Below are positions 7,213-16,553 of a stretch of 64,000 nucleotides of DNA, in pieces. Where the stretch lies: the NCBI RefSeq assembly GCF_026107415.2, contig NZ_JAPCHX010000004.1, positions 248,001 to 312,000 of the forward strand, written 5' to 3'. The DNA is from Microbacterium sp. MPKO10 (lineage in GTDB: Bacteria; Actinomycetota; Actinomycetes; Actinomycetales; Microbacteriaceae). The stretch's first letter is position 1. Each line of letters starts with the position of its first letter. The translations under genes and the position numbers were made by a program. The notes under the pieces are model-generated. The model made no database searches. It saw nothing but the letters and a program-made list of their open reading frames with translations, and had not been told where the DNA came from.

Positions 7213-10201
7213 GGGCGTCCTCCTCACGATCGGCGGTGTCTTCGGGCTCGCTGCTCGGAACCTCGCTCACGGGATCGACGCCCGGCAACGAGACCACGTC
7301 TGCCCACTCCGGCTCCGCCTCGGCATCGGGGTCCGCAAGGAACCCGTGGTCATCGGGGACGTCCCGCACGACCATCCCCTCGCGCGCATAGCGGCTCCCC
7401 ACCGTGCGCGGACTCATGCGGGCCGCTTCACGCGAACTCGTCGTGGGAATCGCGACGAGAAGCGCGATCAACGTCATGAGGATCAGCGCGGCAAGCGAGA
7501 GCACGGTGCCTGCGGAACGCACGTCCCCCGGCTCACGGCCATCGACAGCATCCGCCGTCCGCCACAGGGTACCGACATCGGTGACGCCGACGTTTTCAAG
7601 CTCGTCGTTGGCGTCCAGCGCCGTCTCTGCGCGCGCGGCTACCGCTTTTGCCTCATCGCTCGCCGAGTCCGGCGTGGGCGCGAGAAGAACGAATTCGATC
7701 CCCTGCTTCTGCAAGTCGGGCGCGAATGCGTGCCCGCTCACCGAAACGATATTGCCTGTGAGCTGCGCAAGGTCGCCATTTTCGTCCGCCAGAAGCGAGC
7801 CGGTATTCACGAGTGTCGACTGACGGTCGAGAAACTCCCCATCCCCGCGGATGACGGTGGCGACGATCGCTCCGTCGTCTCCCGGAGTGATGCGCAGGGT
7901 GCCCAGTCCCGGTTCATCGGCCGCGGCGGCTGTGACGTAGGCGGGCAGCGTGCGGCCGTCGCTCGAGGTCACCGCACCATGACCCAGCGGAACCATCAGC
8001 ACGGCGGGTGCAGCGACGACAGCGACGGCAACACCGGCGACGATCGCGGGGATCCAGCCGCGCGTACGCAGGCTGTCACACGCCGACACAGCTGCCCCGA
8101 CGAGGCCGAGCCAGACGAGGCTGAGTGCCGTCCCCGGCCAGACCGTCGTCGCCTCAGCGCCGACAAATGTCACGGCGATATGCGTGTCGACCACTGCCGT
8201 CGCAAAGCCGAGTGCGGCGATCGCCCACAGCCCAATGCCGCGCCGCGCTCCAGGCAGGAAGAGCCCGACAAGCCCCACAAGGGCGACGAGCCCGACGAGA
8301 ACGGGAACGCCGTTCGTCACCCACAGGGACGCCAGCCCCAGATCCGACGCGGTCTCCTGCCAACCGCCGTAACCCGACTGCGGAAGACCAAGCAGCAGGT
8401 CGGTCACGGTGACGTCGGGCGATGCAAGCGGTTTACCCGGGTCAGCGAGGAGCGCAAACCAGCGTCCGCCCTCCACGCCCTGCTGCCAGACGAGCGGTCC
8501 GAAGAGCGCGATTAACGGCGCAGGAATGAACAGCACACGACCGAACCGCGCCCGGGAAGCCACGAGTGCGACGAGCCAGAGCACGAGGAGTGCCGGCACA
8601 AGGGACGGCGCGCAGGCTGCGACCAGGGCAAGCAACAGGGATGCTGCGGCGGCAGCGCCCCATGAGCGAGACGCCACGACGCCCGCCGAGAAGAGCAGGG
8701 GCAGCAGAATATGGGCGATCACTGCGGCGGGCCGTCCCTCAGCAAGAGCGATGAGGAACGTCGGCGAGAGAGTCCACGCGATAGCTGCGAGATTGCGGTA
8801 GCCACTGCGTTCTGTGAGCCGCGTCGCCGCGAACCAGCCGGTCAAGGCTGCGAAAGGAAGCGCCAGAATCCAGAGAATGACGATTGCGGACGAGGGGTGC
8901 CAGAACGTGAGGGTTCCCATCAGAGCCAGCACGACGGCAAACGGGTCGGCCGCCCCCACGAACCCGTCCCCGACGCTGCGCCAGCCATAGCCGATGTTCT
9001 GCCACAGCTCCCGCACGTCGCCGCTCAACGGGAGGAGTCCGCCACCGGCGAGCGTCGAAGCGGGAACGAACTTCACGAAGAGGATGCCGCCAACGACGAG
9101 GGCGGCGAGGATGATCCATGCTCCTCCCCCGGTAAAGAAGCGCAGATCGCCGCGCTCGACGGATCCGATGGGCACGCCATCTTCGCGCTCCAGGCGCTTG
9201 CGCCGCGCGAGTTCGCGCCCGGACATCTTGAGGTTCGCTAGAGACGACCAGCCCACCTCCTTCGCTGCTGCTAACCGGCGTCGTGCGGTGACGACCCGGG
9301 TACCGCCGAAAGCCACCCAGGCGGCTGCACGAAACTCTGCAGCGATCAGCTCGGGCTGCTTGCGGATGAGCAGGCCCACCGAGCGGACGATCGCGAGCGG
9401 CACCAGAAGCAGCCAGTGCAGAACCATCCATACACGCGGGGCATAGACGAGTCGGCGATGCAGCTCCGCCGTTCTCGCGAGTCGAGCGCGGCGCTGTTTG
9501 ACTCTCCAGCGCCGGGAGCGAGGGGCACCAGCGATGCCGTCCCCGGACACCGCGACAACAGCACCCGGTGCGAGCACAACGCGTTTTCCCGTGAGGCGGG
9601 CGCGGATGCAGAAGTCGAGGCCGTCGTCGATCGGGCCGAGCGCCGGGTCAAAGCCTCCCACGTCACGCCACACGGTGCGGCGCACGAGCATGCCAGGCGA
9701 GCCGACGGCCAGAACATCGCTCAACGTGTCATATTGCCCCTGGTCCAGCTGGTCTTCGACGAACGGAACAGTCGTGCCCCGCGTCGTCACGGTCTCGCCG
9801 ATCCCCCTCAGCCGCGAGTCATCGTTCCAATCGACGAGTTTGGGGCCGGCGACGGCAGCCGAGGGAGCTGTCTCGAACCGCGCGAGCAACAGGCCAAGAG
9901 CGTCCTCGCGGGGTGCGTTGTCTTGGGCCAGGAGCCAGAGGAAGTCGTCGTCGCCCCGGGGATCATCGAGCGTGCGCTCACCCTCGGCGAGCGCACCGCC
10001 GAACGTCAGTTGCTCTCTCGTCGTCACGAGCCGGTCAACGTGTCGCTCCTCAAAGAGCTGCCTGACCTCGTCTGAGGCATCGAACGCTATCGCGACGACA
10101 GCGTCAGCACGACGGGTCTGCGCGTCGAGCGCGTCGAGCGTGCGTCGCAGGTGCTCGACGTCACGATGTGCGACGACGAGTGCAGTGACTCGTGTATCCA
10201 T
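7205..10201 (-). CDS. Large membrane-bound family 2 glycosyltransferase
   Basis: The protein has 998 residues. Residues 1-230 form a GT-A glycosyltransferase domain: TRVTALVVAHRD at the start, WLLAQDNAPR as the acidic nucleotide-sugar site, and PIDDGLDFCIRARLTG as the family 2 D-D-x-x-F-x-x-R acceptor/catalytic motif. The remaining 700 residues contain a dozen or more hydrophobic helices with extracytoplasmic loops, so this is a polytopic enzyme that probably builds or exports an envelope polysaccharide using a polyprenyl-linked or nucleotide sugar donor. It lies between whiB and DUF5719 on one strand, an arrangement shared by many Micrococcales. Donor, acceptor and linkage cannot be deduced. 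Confidence 0.88.
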   Translation of the reverse strand: MDTRVTALVVAHRDVEHLRRTLDALDAQTRRADAVVAIAFDASDEVRQLFEERHVDRLVTTREQLTFGGALAEGERTLDDPRGDDDFLWLLAQDNAPREDALGLLLARFETAPSAAVAGPKLVDWNDDSRLRGIGETVTTRGTTVPFVEDQLDQGQYDTLSDVLAVGSPGMLVRRTVWRDVGGFDPALGPIDDGLDFCIRARLTGKRVVLAPGAVVAVSGDGIAGAPRSRRWRVKQRRARLARTAELHRRLVYAPRVWMVLHWLLLVPLAIVRSVGLLIRKQPELIAAEFRAAAWVAFGGTRVVTARRRLAAAKEVGWSSLANLKMSGRELARRKRLEREDGVPIGSVERGDLRFFTGGGAWIILAALVVGGILFVKFVPASTLAGGGLLPLSGDVRELWQNIGYGWRSVGDGFVGAADPFAVVLALMGTLTFWHPSSAIVILWILALPFAALTGWFAATRLTERSGYRNLAAIAWTLSPTFLIALAEGRPAAVIAHILLPLLFSAGVVASRSWGAAAAASLLLALVAACAPSLVPALLVLWLVALVASRARFGRVLFIPAPLIALFGPLVWQQGVEGGRWFALLADPGKPLASPDVTVTDLLLGLPQSGYGGWQETASDLGLASLWVTNGVPVLVGLVALVGLVGLFLPGARRGIGLWAIAALGFATAVVDTHIAVTFVGAEATTVWPGTALSLVWLGLVGAAVSACDSLRTRGWIPAIVAGVAVAVVAAPAVLMVPLGHGAVTSSDGRTLPAYVTAAAADEPGLGTLRITPGDDGAIVATVIRGDGEFLDRQSTLVNTGSLLADENGDLAQLTGNIVSVSGHAFAPDLQKQGIEFVLLAPTPDSASDEAKAVAARAETALDANDELENVGVTDVGTLWRTADAVDGREPGDVRSAGTVLSLAALILMTLIALLVAIPTTSSREAARMSPRTVGSRYAREGMVVRDVPDDHGFLADPDAEAEPEWADVVSLPGVDPVSEVPSSEPEDTADREEDARE

Positions 10202-10319
10202 ATGGGCTCAGCTTATGTTGCCCGGTGCGCGAGACCGGTGCGGCACGCCCACGCGCAGATGCGAAACGCCGACGAGCACTGTGCAACGTCGGCGTCACGC
10301 TCCGCAATGGCCGAACGTG

Positions 10320-10640
10320 TCAGCTTGCCCGCTTCTTCAGCCGTCGGCGTTCGCGTTCGGACAGACCGCCCCAGATGCCGAAGCGCTCGTCGTTCATGAG
10401 CGCATACTCAAGACACTGTGACCGCACCTCGCAGCTGTCGCAGATGCGCTTCGCGTCGCGCGTTGAGCCGCCCTTTTCAGGAAAGAACGCCTCTGGATCT
10501 GTCTGCGCGCACAGCGCATCTGCCTGCCATGCCAACGGATTGTCATCATCGACGTCCCGTCGAACTCCAGGGACCCCCAACTGAATCGGGTCAACGAACC
10601 AGTCATCGGGAACTCCGGAACGATATTCTGGCATTGCCAT
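10320..10640 (-). CDS. whiB: WhiB-family iron-sulfur transcription factor (WhiB2/WhmD type)
   Basis: The protein has 106 residues. The four cluster ligands are Cys44, Cys67, Cys70 and Cys76 (C-x22-C-x2-C-x5-C). They are followed by the G-I-W-G-G turn near residues 88-92 and a basic C-terminus (ERERRRLKKRAS). The family binds a [4Fe-4S] cluster and the primary sigma factor. Its position upstream of the GT2, DUF5719, DUF3499 and manB genes matches whiB2/whmD, which governs septation in mycobacteria and streptomycetes. The ATG at 10640 has GGGGAG five bases upstream. A sigma-70-type promoter with an inverted repeat across its -10 lies just upstream. Confidence 0.93.
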   Translation of the reverse strand: MAMPEYRSGVPDDWFVDPIQLGVPGVRRDVDDDNPLAWQADALCAQTDPEAFFPEKGGSTRDAKRICDSCEVRSQCLEYALMNDERFGIWGGLSERERRRLKKRAS

Positions 10641-10692
10641 ATCGTCTCCCCACCTTGTGTTACCCGCAACACGCCGTTTGGCGCGTTCAATA

Positions 10693-10722
10693 AATTACAC
10701 CCCTGTAATTCGATTCGGTCAA
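10693..10722 (-). promoter_or_regulatory. whiB promoter with a perfect inverted repeat over the -10
   Basis: On the minus strand -35 TTGACC (10717-10722) and -10 TGTAAT (10694-10699) are separated by exactly 17 bases. A perfect inverted repeat AATTACA-CCCC-TGTAATT (10693-10710) spans the -10 and half of the spacer, an ideal place for a repressor or a redox- or cluster-dependent factor. Between it and the gene, AACACGCC-GTTT-GGCGCGTT (10668-10687) is a second hairpin with one mismatch, which would lie in the 5' leader. Confidence 0.7.
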
Positions 10723-10732
10723 GTCGCAGATG

Positions 10733-10763
10733 GTAAACCCTCAACCCTCCCTCGAGGGTTTAC
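10733..10763. repeat. 10-bp perfect inverted repeat between galE and whiB
   Basis: GTAAACCCTC (10733-10742) and GAGGGTTTAC (10754-10763) form a perfect 10-bp stem with an 11-base loop, 19 bases after the galE stop and just upstream of the whiB -35. There is no T-run on either side, so it is a weak candidate for an intrinsic terminator of galE. It could equally be a regulatory site for whiB. Confidence 0.6.
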
Positions 10764-10781
10764 GACTCACCGCGAGTTCTC

Positions 10782-11744
10782 TCACTGCGCTGTACGGCGG
10801 GCACTCCAGGCGCTCTCGACCATCTCGGCGAGGCTGTGCCGCATGACCCAGTCGAGGTCACGGGCCGCGCGCTCGCCCGTCGAAACGATCCGTGCGGGGT
10901 CTCCTGCGCGACGGGGAGCGATCTCCGGGGTGAAGTCGATGCCCGTCACCTCGGCGACTGTCGACATGATCTCGCCGACGGAGACGCCGTCCCCCGATCC
11001 GAGATTGTACACGGGCTCAATCGTGTCACCGGCGTCGAGCCGTGCGGCGGCGGCCACGTGGGAGGTCGCCAGGTCGGCGACGTGGATGTAGTCGCGCACG
11101 CACGTGCCATCAGGCGTCGGGTAGTCGTCGCCGTTGATGCGCGGGGTCTGCTCGCCGAGCAGCGCATCGAAGACCAGAGGGAACAGATTGTGCGGGCTGG
11201 TGTCATACACGTCGTCGTAGCCGGAGCCGACAACGTTGAAGTAGCGCAGTGACGTGTGGGCGAGGCCTGTCGCGATCGCCTGGTCTCGCAGCATCCATTC
11301 ACCGATGAGCTTGGATTCCCCGTAGGGCGACTCGGGTGCCTTGGGCGTGTCTTCGGTCACGATGTCGACGTCGGGAGTGCCGTAGACGGCGGCGCTCGAT
11401 GAGAAGACGATCTTGCCGACGCCGGCATTCTGCATGGCCTGGAGGAGGACGGCTGTGCCCGTCACGTTCTGCTCGTACGTGTGCAGCGGCTTCTGCACCG
11501 ACACCCCGGCATACTTGAAGCCGGCAACGTGCACAACGCCGGTGATGCCATGCGTGGCGAACGTGCCCTCGAGAAGGTCCTGGTCGAGAATGGACCCGTT
11601 CACGAATGGCACGTCGTCGGGGACGAACGTGTCTCGGCCGCTGGAGAGATTGTCGAGAACCACAACGTCGATTCCCTCGGCGATGAACGCCCGCACGACG
11701 TGCGCCCCGATATATCCGGCGCCTCCAGTGACCAGCCAGGCCAT
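10782..11744 (-). CDS. galE: UDP-glucose 4-epimerase
   Basis: The protein has 320 residues and is an extended short-chain dehydrogenase. It interconverts UDP-glucose and UDP-galactose, giving galactosyl donors for envelope glycans. VTGGAGYIGAHVVRAF is the NAD-binding Rossmann loop. The catalytic Ser is in FSSSAAVYG and the Tyr-x-x-x-Lys is PYGESKLIGE. The substrate-binding RYFNVVGSGYDD and the C-terminal VYNLGSGDGVSVGEI are also present. The ATG at 11744 has AGGAGG at 11749-11754. A longer frame to 11816 has no ribosome site and would enter the hrpA promoter. The neighbouring GT2 and manB genes fit a sugar-nucleotide supply role. Confidence 0.93.
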   Translation of the reverse strand: MAWLVTGGAGYIGAHVVRAFIAEGIDVVVLDNLSSGRDTFVPDDVPFVNGSILDQDLLEGTFATHGITGVVHVAGFKYAGVSVQKPLHTYEQNVTGTAVLLQAMQNAGVGKIVFSSSAAVYGTPDVDIVTEDTPKAPESPYGESKLIGEWMLRDQAIATGLAHTSLRYFNVVGSGYDDVYDTSPHNLFPLVFDALLGEQTPRINGDDYPTPDGTCVRDYIHVADLATSHVAAAARLDAGDTIEPVYNLGSGDGVSVGEIMSTVAEVTGIDFTPEIAPRRAGDPARIVSTGERAARDLDWVMRHSLAEMVESAWSARRTAQ

Positions 11745-11836
11745 ATGTCCTCCTTCGAATTCGTCCGGGGCCGATGCCCCGCAACGAGCATAGCGACGTC
11801 GGGGTTCCGCAGCCACACGCCGTAGACTGGAGAGCT

Positions 11837-14800
11837 ATGTCGTTTTCGATCTCGTACCCGCCCGAGCTGCCCGTCAGCCAGATGCGCGACGACATTCAGG
11901 CAGCGATCAGGGATCACCAGGTGGTGATCGTCGCCGGAGCGACGGGATCGGGCAAGACCACCCAGCTTCCCAAGATCTGCCTCGAGCTCGGCCGCACGTC
12001 GATCGGCCACACCCAACCGCGTCGGCTGGCCGCACGCACGATCGCCGAGCGAGTCGCCGACGAGCTCGGCACCGACATCGGGCAAACCGTCGGCTACCAG
12101 GTGCGGTTCACCGACCGGGTCTCGAAGGACACGCGCATCAAACTGATGACGGACGGCATCCTGCTCAATGAGATCCACCGCGACCGGATGCTGCGTGGCT
12201 ACGACACGATCATCATCGACGAGGCGCACGAGCGCAGTCTCAACATCGACTTCCTGCTCGGCTATCTGAAACGGCTCCTCCCGAAGCGCCCCGACCTCAA
12301 GCTCATCATCACCTCGGCGACCATCGATCCGGAGAGCTTCTCACGGCACTTCGATGACGCACCGATCATCGAGGTCTCGGGGCGCACCTACCCCGTCGAG
12401 ATCCGGTATCGCCCGCTCGTCGCGGATGGCGACGGCGAAGACGAGGCAGAGGATGAGGACGACGATGACGCACACTCATCGACAGACGAGCGGACCGTCG
12501 TCGACGGCATCACTGATGCCCTCGACGAGTTGTCCCGCGAGTCGAACGGCGATGTTCTGGTCTTCCTCAGTGGCGAAGCCGAGATCCGGGATGCTGCTGA
12601 CGCGCTGCGCTCCCGGTATGCGGACGAACGCGGCGGCACCACCGAGGTGCTCCCCCTGTACGGGCGGTTGAGCTCGGCCGACCAGCACAAGGTCTTCCAG
12701 CCCTCGCAGCTCGCGGGCGTGAAGCGGCGGATCGTCCTCGCCACGAACGTCGCCGAGACGAGTCTGACCGTCCCCGGCATCCGCTATGTCATCGACGCCG
12801 GGACCGCCCGCATCTCCCGCTACAGCGTCCGGTCGAAAGTCCAGCGGCTGCCCATCGAGGCAATCTCGCAGGCCTCGGCCAATCAGCGCTCCGGACGTTC
12901 GGGCCGCACGAGCCCCGGCATCGCGATCCGCCTGTATTCCGAGACCGATTTCGACAGGCGCCCGGAGTTCACGGAACCCGAGATCCTGCGCACGAACCTC
13001 GCCGCGGTCATTCTGCAGATGGTCTCGCTCGGGCTCGGTGAGATTACCGCGTTCCCGTTCCTCCAACCGCCGGATTCGCGCGGCATCAAGGACGGCACCG
13101 ACCTGCTGACCGAGCTGGGCGCGCTGAAGCGCGCTTCCGGCGATGACCTGACGCTCACCAAGATCGGTCGTGATCTCGCGCGGCTGCCGATCGACCCACG
13201 ATTCGCTCGTATGGTCGTCGAGTCGAAGCGGTGGAGCACGTCACGCGAGGTTCTGGCGATCGTCGCAGCACTCACGATTCAAGACCCACGCGAGCGCCCG
13301 CTCGAGAAACGCCAACAGGCCGACGAGCTGCACGCGCGGTTCACTGACTCGACGAGCGACTTTCTCACCCTGCTCAACCTCTGGAACTATCTCGAGGGCA
13401 CGCAGCGAGAGCTCTCGTCGAGCGCATTCCGGCGCATGTGCAAACGGGAGTTCCTGAACTATCTGCGCGTGCGAGAGTGGCAGGACGTGTATCGCCAGCT
13501 GAAGCGCATGGCCCGGCCTCTGGGCCTCACGATCGGCGAGCCGGCTGTGAATCCTGACGGCATCCACCGGTCGCTTCTGGCGGGACTGCTCTCGCACATC
13601 GGCCTGAAGGATGCCGCGGCAGCTTCCGCGCGGGCGTCGAAATCGAAGAAGAGCACGCAGGGTCCGCCCAAGAAAGGCGATTACATCGGTGCGCGAGGCA
13701 CCCGTTTCGTGATCTTCCCCGGTTCCGCGCTTGTCAAGAAGCAGCCCACCGCCATCATGAGCGCCGAACTCGTCGAGACGAGCAGGCTCTTCGCACGCAC
13801 GAACGCGGCGATCGACCCGGCCTGGGCTGAGAAGATCGCGGGGGACCTTTGCAAACGCACTTATTCCGAACCGCACTGGGAGAAGAAGCAGGGTGCCGTC
13901 GTCGCGTACGAGAAGGTGACGCTTTTCGGCGTGCCCATCGTGCCGAGGCGCCGGATGCAGTATGCCCGCGTCGACGCGGCGCTCTGCCGTGAACTGTTCA
14001 TCAGGCACGCGCTCGTCGAGGGCGAGTGGGACTCCCCGCAGCGTTTCGACGAGGCGAACACGGCGCTGCGTCACGAGCTCGCGCAGGTCGAGGAACGCAC
14101 ACGCCGGCGCGACATCCTGTTCGACGATGAGGCGGTCTTCGAGTTCTACGACGCCCGCATCCCGTCAGATGTCGTGTCGACGCGCACGTTCGAAGGCTGG
14201 TGGCGGAAGACCAGGCAGAGCACACCGGATCTGCTGACGATGAGGCCGGACGACCTGCTTCCGCAGGACGTCGCGACGGTTGACGAGACGGCATTTCCCC
14301 CGACGTGGCGGCAGGGCGACCAGACGCTGTCGCTCAGCTACCGATTCGAACCAGGCAGCGACGACGACGGCGTCACCGTGACCGTTCCGCTCGCGCTCCT
14401 CCCCCGGCTCTCACCCGCTGGCTTCGACTGGCAGGTGCCCGGCCTGCGCCACGAGCTCGTGACGGCGCTGATCAAGTCGCTCCCCAAGGCGCTGCGGCGC
14501 AACATTGTGCCGGCAGCCGATTGGGCGTCGAAGCTTCTCGACGAACTCCCCGAGGCTCCGCCCGAACCCGAGTCGACGGATGCTGACACGCTCACCGCAT
14601 CGCTCGCGATCGCCGTGAAGCGTCTGGCGTACATGCCGATCGAGGCGAGCGACTTCGATATCGATCGGGTGCCAGCGCACCTGACGATGACGTTCCGCGT
14701 CGTCGACGAGAAGGGACGGCATGTCGCATCGTCGAAAGATCTTCGCCGGTTGCAGAAGCGGCTCGGCTCGCGCATGCGCGCCAGCGTCGCCCGGGCGGCG

Positions 14801-15688
14801 ACGACGCACGCACCGAACCGCATGGAACGGTCGGGACTGACCACCTGGGATCTCGACGAGCTGCCACGCTACATCGACACCACGCAGCCGGCCGGCGTGA
14901 TCCGCGGGTATCCGGCGCTCGTTGACGACGGCAACAGCGTCTCGATTCGCATCCATGCGTCCGAGACCGACCAGCGCAGGGCGATGCCGGGCGGAATCCG
15001 AAGGCTACTCACGTTGGCCACGCCCAACCCGGCGTCCTACGTGCAGTCGCACCTGACGGCCGCCGAAAAGCTCACCTTGGGCGCGAGCCCGTATCCGTCG
15101 ACGCAGAAGCTCTTCGATGACTGCCTGCTCGCGGTGATCGACGATGTGCTCGTGCGCATGCATCCAGACCGCATGATGTTCTCGAAGGCGCAGTTCGAGG
15201 CCGTGCGCGATCGCGTGTCTGCCTCGGTGATGGACGCCATGTTCGACACCGTCTCGTTGACGGCGCGCACGCTTGCCGCCGCGCGCGACGCTCAGAAGGC
15301 GCTTTCGCGGGCGACAAGCATGACGGTTCTGCCGGCGATCAGCGATGCCAAGGCGCAGCTTGACGGTCTGGTCTTCGACGGGTTCGTCTCCCGGACGGGC
15401 CGGGAGCAGCTGCAGCATCTGCCGCGCTATCTCGCGGCGATCGCGTATCGCGCGCAGAAACTGCCGGACAGCCCGAACCGCGATCGCACCTGGATGCTCG
15501 ACGTGCAGAGAGCAGCCGAGAAGTTCGAGAAGGCCGGCGGCAGCATCCCGCTCTCCCCTGATGCCCCGGCCCGGATCGTTCAGGCCCGATGGATGCTGGA
15601 GGAGCTGCGTGTCAGCATGTTCGCACAGCACCTCGGCACGGCGTATACGGTGTCACCTCAGCGCATCCAGAAGGTTCTTGCGGGCTAG
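11837..15688 (+). CDS. hrpA: ATP-dependent RNA helicase HrpA
   Basis: The protein has 1283 residues, the usual HrpA length. Motif I is GATGSGKTT (about residue 34), motif II is DEAHERS, motif III is SAT, and motif VI is QRSGRSGRTSPG. These are followed by helicase-associated and OB-fold regions and a long HrpA-specific C-terminal part. It is a DEAH-box helicase; in E. coli HrpA helps rescue stalled or collided ribosomes. An acidic low-complexity insert (Asp/Glu-rich, about residues 200-220) interrupts the core. There is no Shine-Dalgarno sequence: TAGACT (11823-11828) ends eight bases before the ATG, so translation may start on a leaderless mRNA. The stop codon overlaps that of the convergent rhodanese gene. 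Confidence 0.95.
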   Translation: MSFSISYPPELPVSQMRDDIQAAIRDHQVVIVAGATGSGKTTQLPKICLELGRTSIGHTQPRRLAARTIAERVADELGTDIGQTVGYQVRFTDRVSKDTRIKLMTDGILLNEIHRDRMLRGYDTIIIDEAHERSLNIDFLLGYLKRLLPKRPDLKLIITSATIDPESFSRHFDDAPIIEVSGRTYPVEIRYRPLVADGDGEDEAEDEDDDDAHSSTDERTVVDGITDALDELSRESNGDVLVFLSGEAEIRDAADALRSRYADERGGTTEVLPLYGRLSSADQHKVFQPSQLAGVKRRIVLATNVAETSLTVPGIRYVIDAGTARISRYSVRSKVQRLPIEAISQASANQRSGRSGRTSPGIAIRLYSETDFDRRPEFTEPEILRTNLAAVILQMVSLGLGEITAFPFLQPPDSRGIKDGTDLLTELGALKRASGDDLTLTKIGRDLARLPIDPRFARMVVESKRWSTSREVLAIVAALTIQDPRERPLEKRQQADELHARFTDSTSDFLTLLNLWNYLEGTQRELSSSAFRRMCKREFLNYLRVREWQDVYRQLKRMARPLGLTIGEPAVNPDGIHRSLLAGLLSHIGLKDAAAASARASKSKKSTQGPPKKGDYIGARGTRFVIFPGSALVKKQPTAIMSAELVETSRLFARTNAAIDPAWAEKIAGDLCKRTYSEPHWEKKQGAVVAYEKVTLFGVPIVPRRRMQYARVDAALCRELFIRHALVEGEWDSPQRFDEANTALRHELAQVEERTRRRDILFDDEAVFEFYDARIPSDVVSTRTFEGWWRKTRQSTPDLLTMRPDDLLPQDVATVDETAFPPTWRQGDQTLSLSYRFEPGSDDDGVTVTVPLALLPRLSPAGFDWQVPGLRHELVTALIKSLPKALRRNIVPAADWASKLLDELPEAPPEPESTDADTLTASLAIAVKRLAYMPIEASDFDIDRVPAHLTMTFRVVDEKGRHVASSKDLRRLQKRLGSRMRASVARAATTHAPNRMERSGLTTWDLDELPRYIDTTQPAGVIRGYPALVDDGNSVSIRIHASETDQRRAMPGGIRRLLTLATPNPASYVQSHLTAAEKLTLGASPYPSTQKLFDDCLLAVIDDVLVRMHPDRMMFSKAQFEAVRDRVSASVMDAMFDTVSLTARTLAAARDAQKALSRATSMTVLPAISDAKAQLDGLVFDGFVSRTGREQLQHLPRYLAAIAYRAQKLPDSPNRDRTWMLDVQRAAEKFEKAGGSIPLSPDAPARIVQARWMLEELRVSMFAQHLGTAYTVSPQRIQKVLAG

Positions 15689-16518
15689 TCCCCCGTGGCG
15701 ACCGGGCGATCCGCGTGGTTCGACCACTGGCTCCAGGATCCGGGATAGACAGCGGCCGGCACACCGATCTCGTGTAGCGCCAGCGCCGTGTGTGCCGCTG
15801 TCACCCCCGAGCCGCAGTAGGTGCCCACCTCGGCACCGGGTTCGACGCCAGAGCGGTGGAACACGTTCTTCAGCTCGTCCACGTCTGCAATGCGTCCGTC
15901 CCGAAGGTAGGCGGCGGCGGGAATGTTGCGGGCGCCGGGGATGTGCCCGGCCCGCGGGTCGAGGGGCTCGGTCTCGCCGCGAAAGCGCTCGGGTGCTCGT
16001 GAGTCGATCAGCATCCCGTCGGCGCCGAGGGCTGCCGCGTCCGCCATCGTCAGGGTCGGACGATGCCCCGCGCTGAGAGTCACATCGCCCGCTTCGACGG
16101 TCACCGTGCCGGTCTCGAGCGGGTAGCCAGCCGCCTGCCAGGCATCGAGGCCACCGTTCAGCACCCGTACATCACCGAGCCCTGCCCAGCCGAGCACCCA
16201 CCAGGCGCGAGCAGCCCCCATGGTGTTCCACGCGTCATACGCGACGACGGTGTCTCCCGAATGGATTCCCAGGCGTCGCGCCGTGCGCTGCAGGTCGTCA
16301 ATGTCTGGCAGCGGGTGCCGTCCCTCTGTCGCAGGGCGTCCGGAAGCGGCCAGATCCGTGTCGAGGTCGACGTACACCGCTCCGGGCAGGTGACCGCGCA
16401 GATAATCGTCCCGTCCATCGGGCTTCGCCAGACTCCAGCGCACATCGAGCAGCCTGACGGGGCTCTCGCCCGCACAAAGCCCTTGCAACTCGTCAGCATT
16501 CAGAAGTGCCGAAGTCAT
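15685..16518 (-). CDS. Tandem-rhodanese sulfurtransferase
   Basis: The protein has 277 residues with two rhodanese domains. In the N-terminal domain (about 1-135) the loop is YDAWNTMG and lacks cysteine, so it is structural. The C-terminal domain has TYCGSGVTAAHTALAL, whose Cys carries the persulfide. The CGSGVTA loop resembles mercaptopyruvate or thiosulfate sulfurtransferases (SseA/CysA type). It likely transfers sulfane sulfur to cyanide, thioredoxin or other acceptors in the cytoplasm. The donor is uncertain because CGSGVTA occurs in both subgroups. It overlaps the hrpA stop by four bases. Confidence 0.88.
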   Translation of the reverse strand: MTSALLNADELQGLCAGESPVRLLDVRWSLAKPDGRDDYLRGHLPGAVYVDLDTDLAASGRPATEGRHPLPDIDDLQRTARRLGIHSGDTVVAYDAWNTMGAARAWWVLGWAGLGDVRVLNGGLDAWQAAGYPLETGTVTVEAGDVTLSAGHRPTLTMADAAALGADGMLIDSRAPERFRGETEPLDPRAGHIPGARNIPAAAYLRDGRIADVDELKNVFHRSGVEPGAEVGTYCGSGVTAAHTALALHEIGVPAAVYPGSWSQWSNHADRPVATGD

Positions 16519-16553
16519 TCGTGCCTGCCTTTCACGTGCCGTTCGTGCGGCCC

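Noticed and set aside
7187-8515. A 442-codon open frame opposite the glycosyltransferase gene
   Set aside because: It is a mirror frame caused by high GC; the minus-strand protein has clear motifs and family character.
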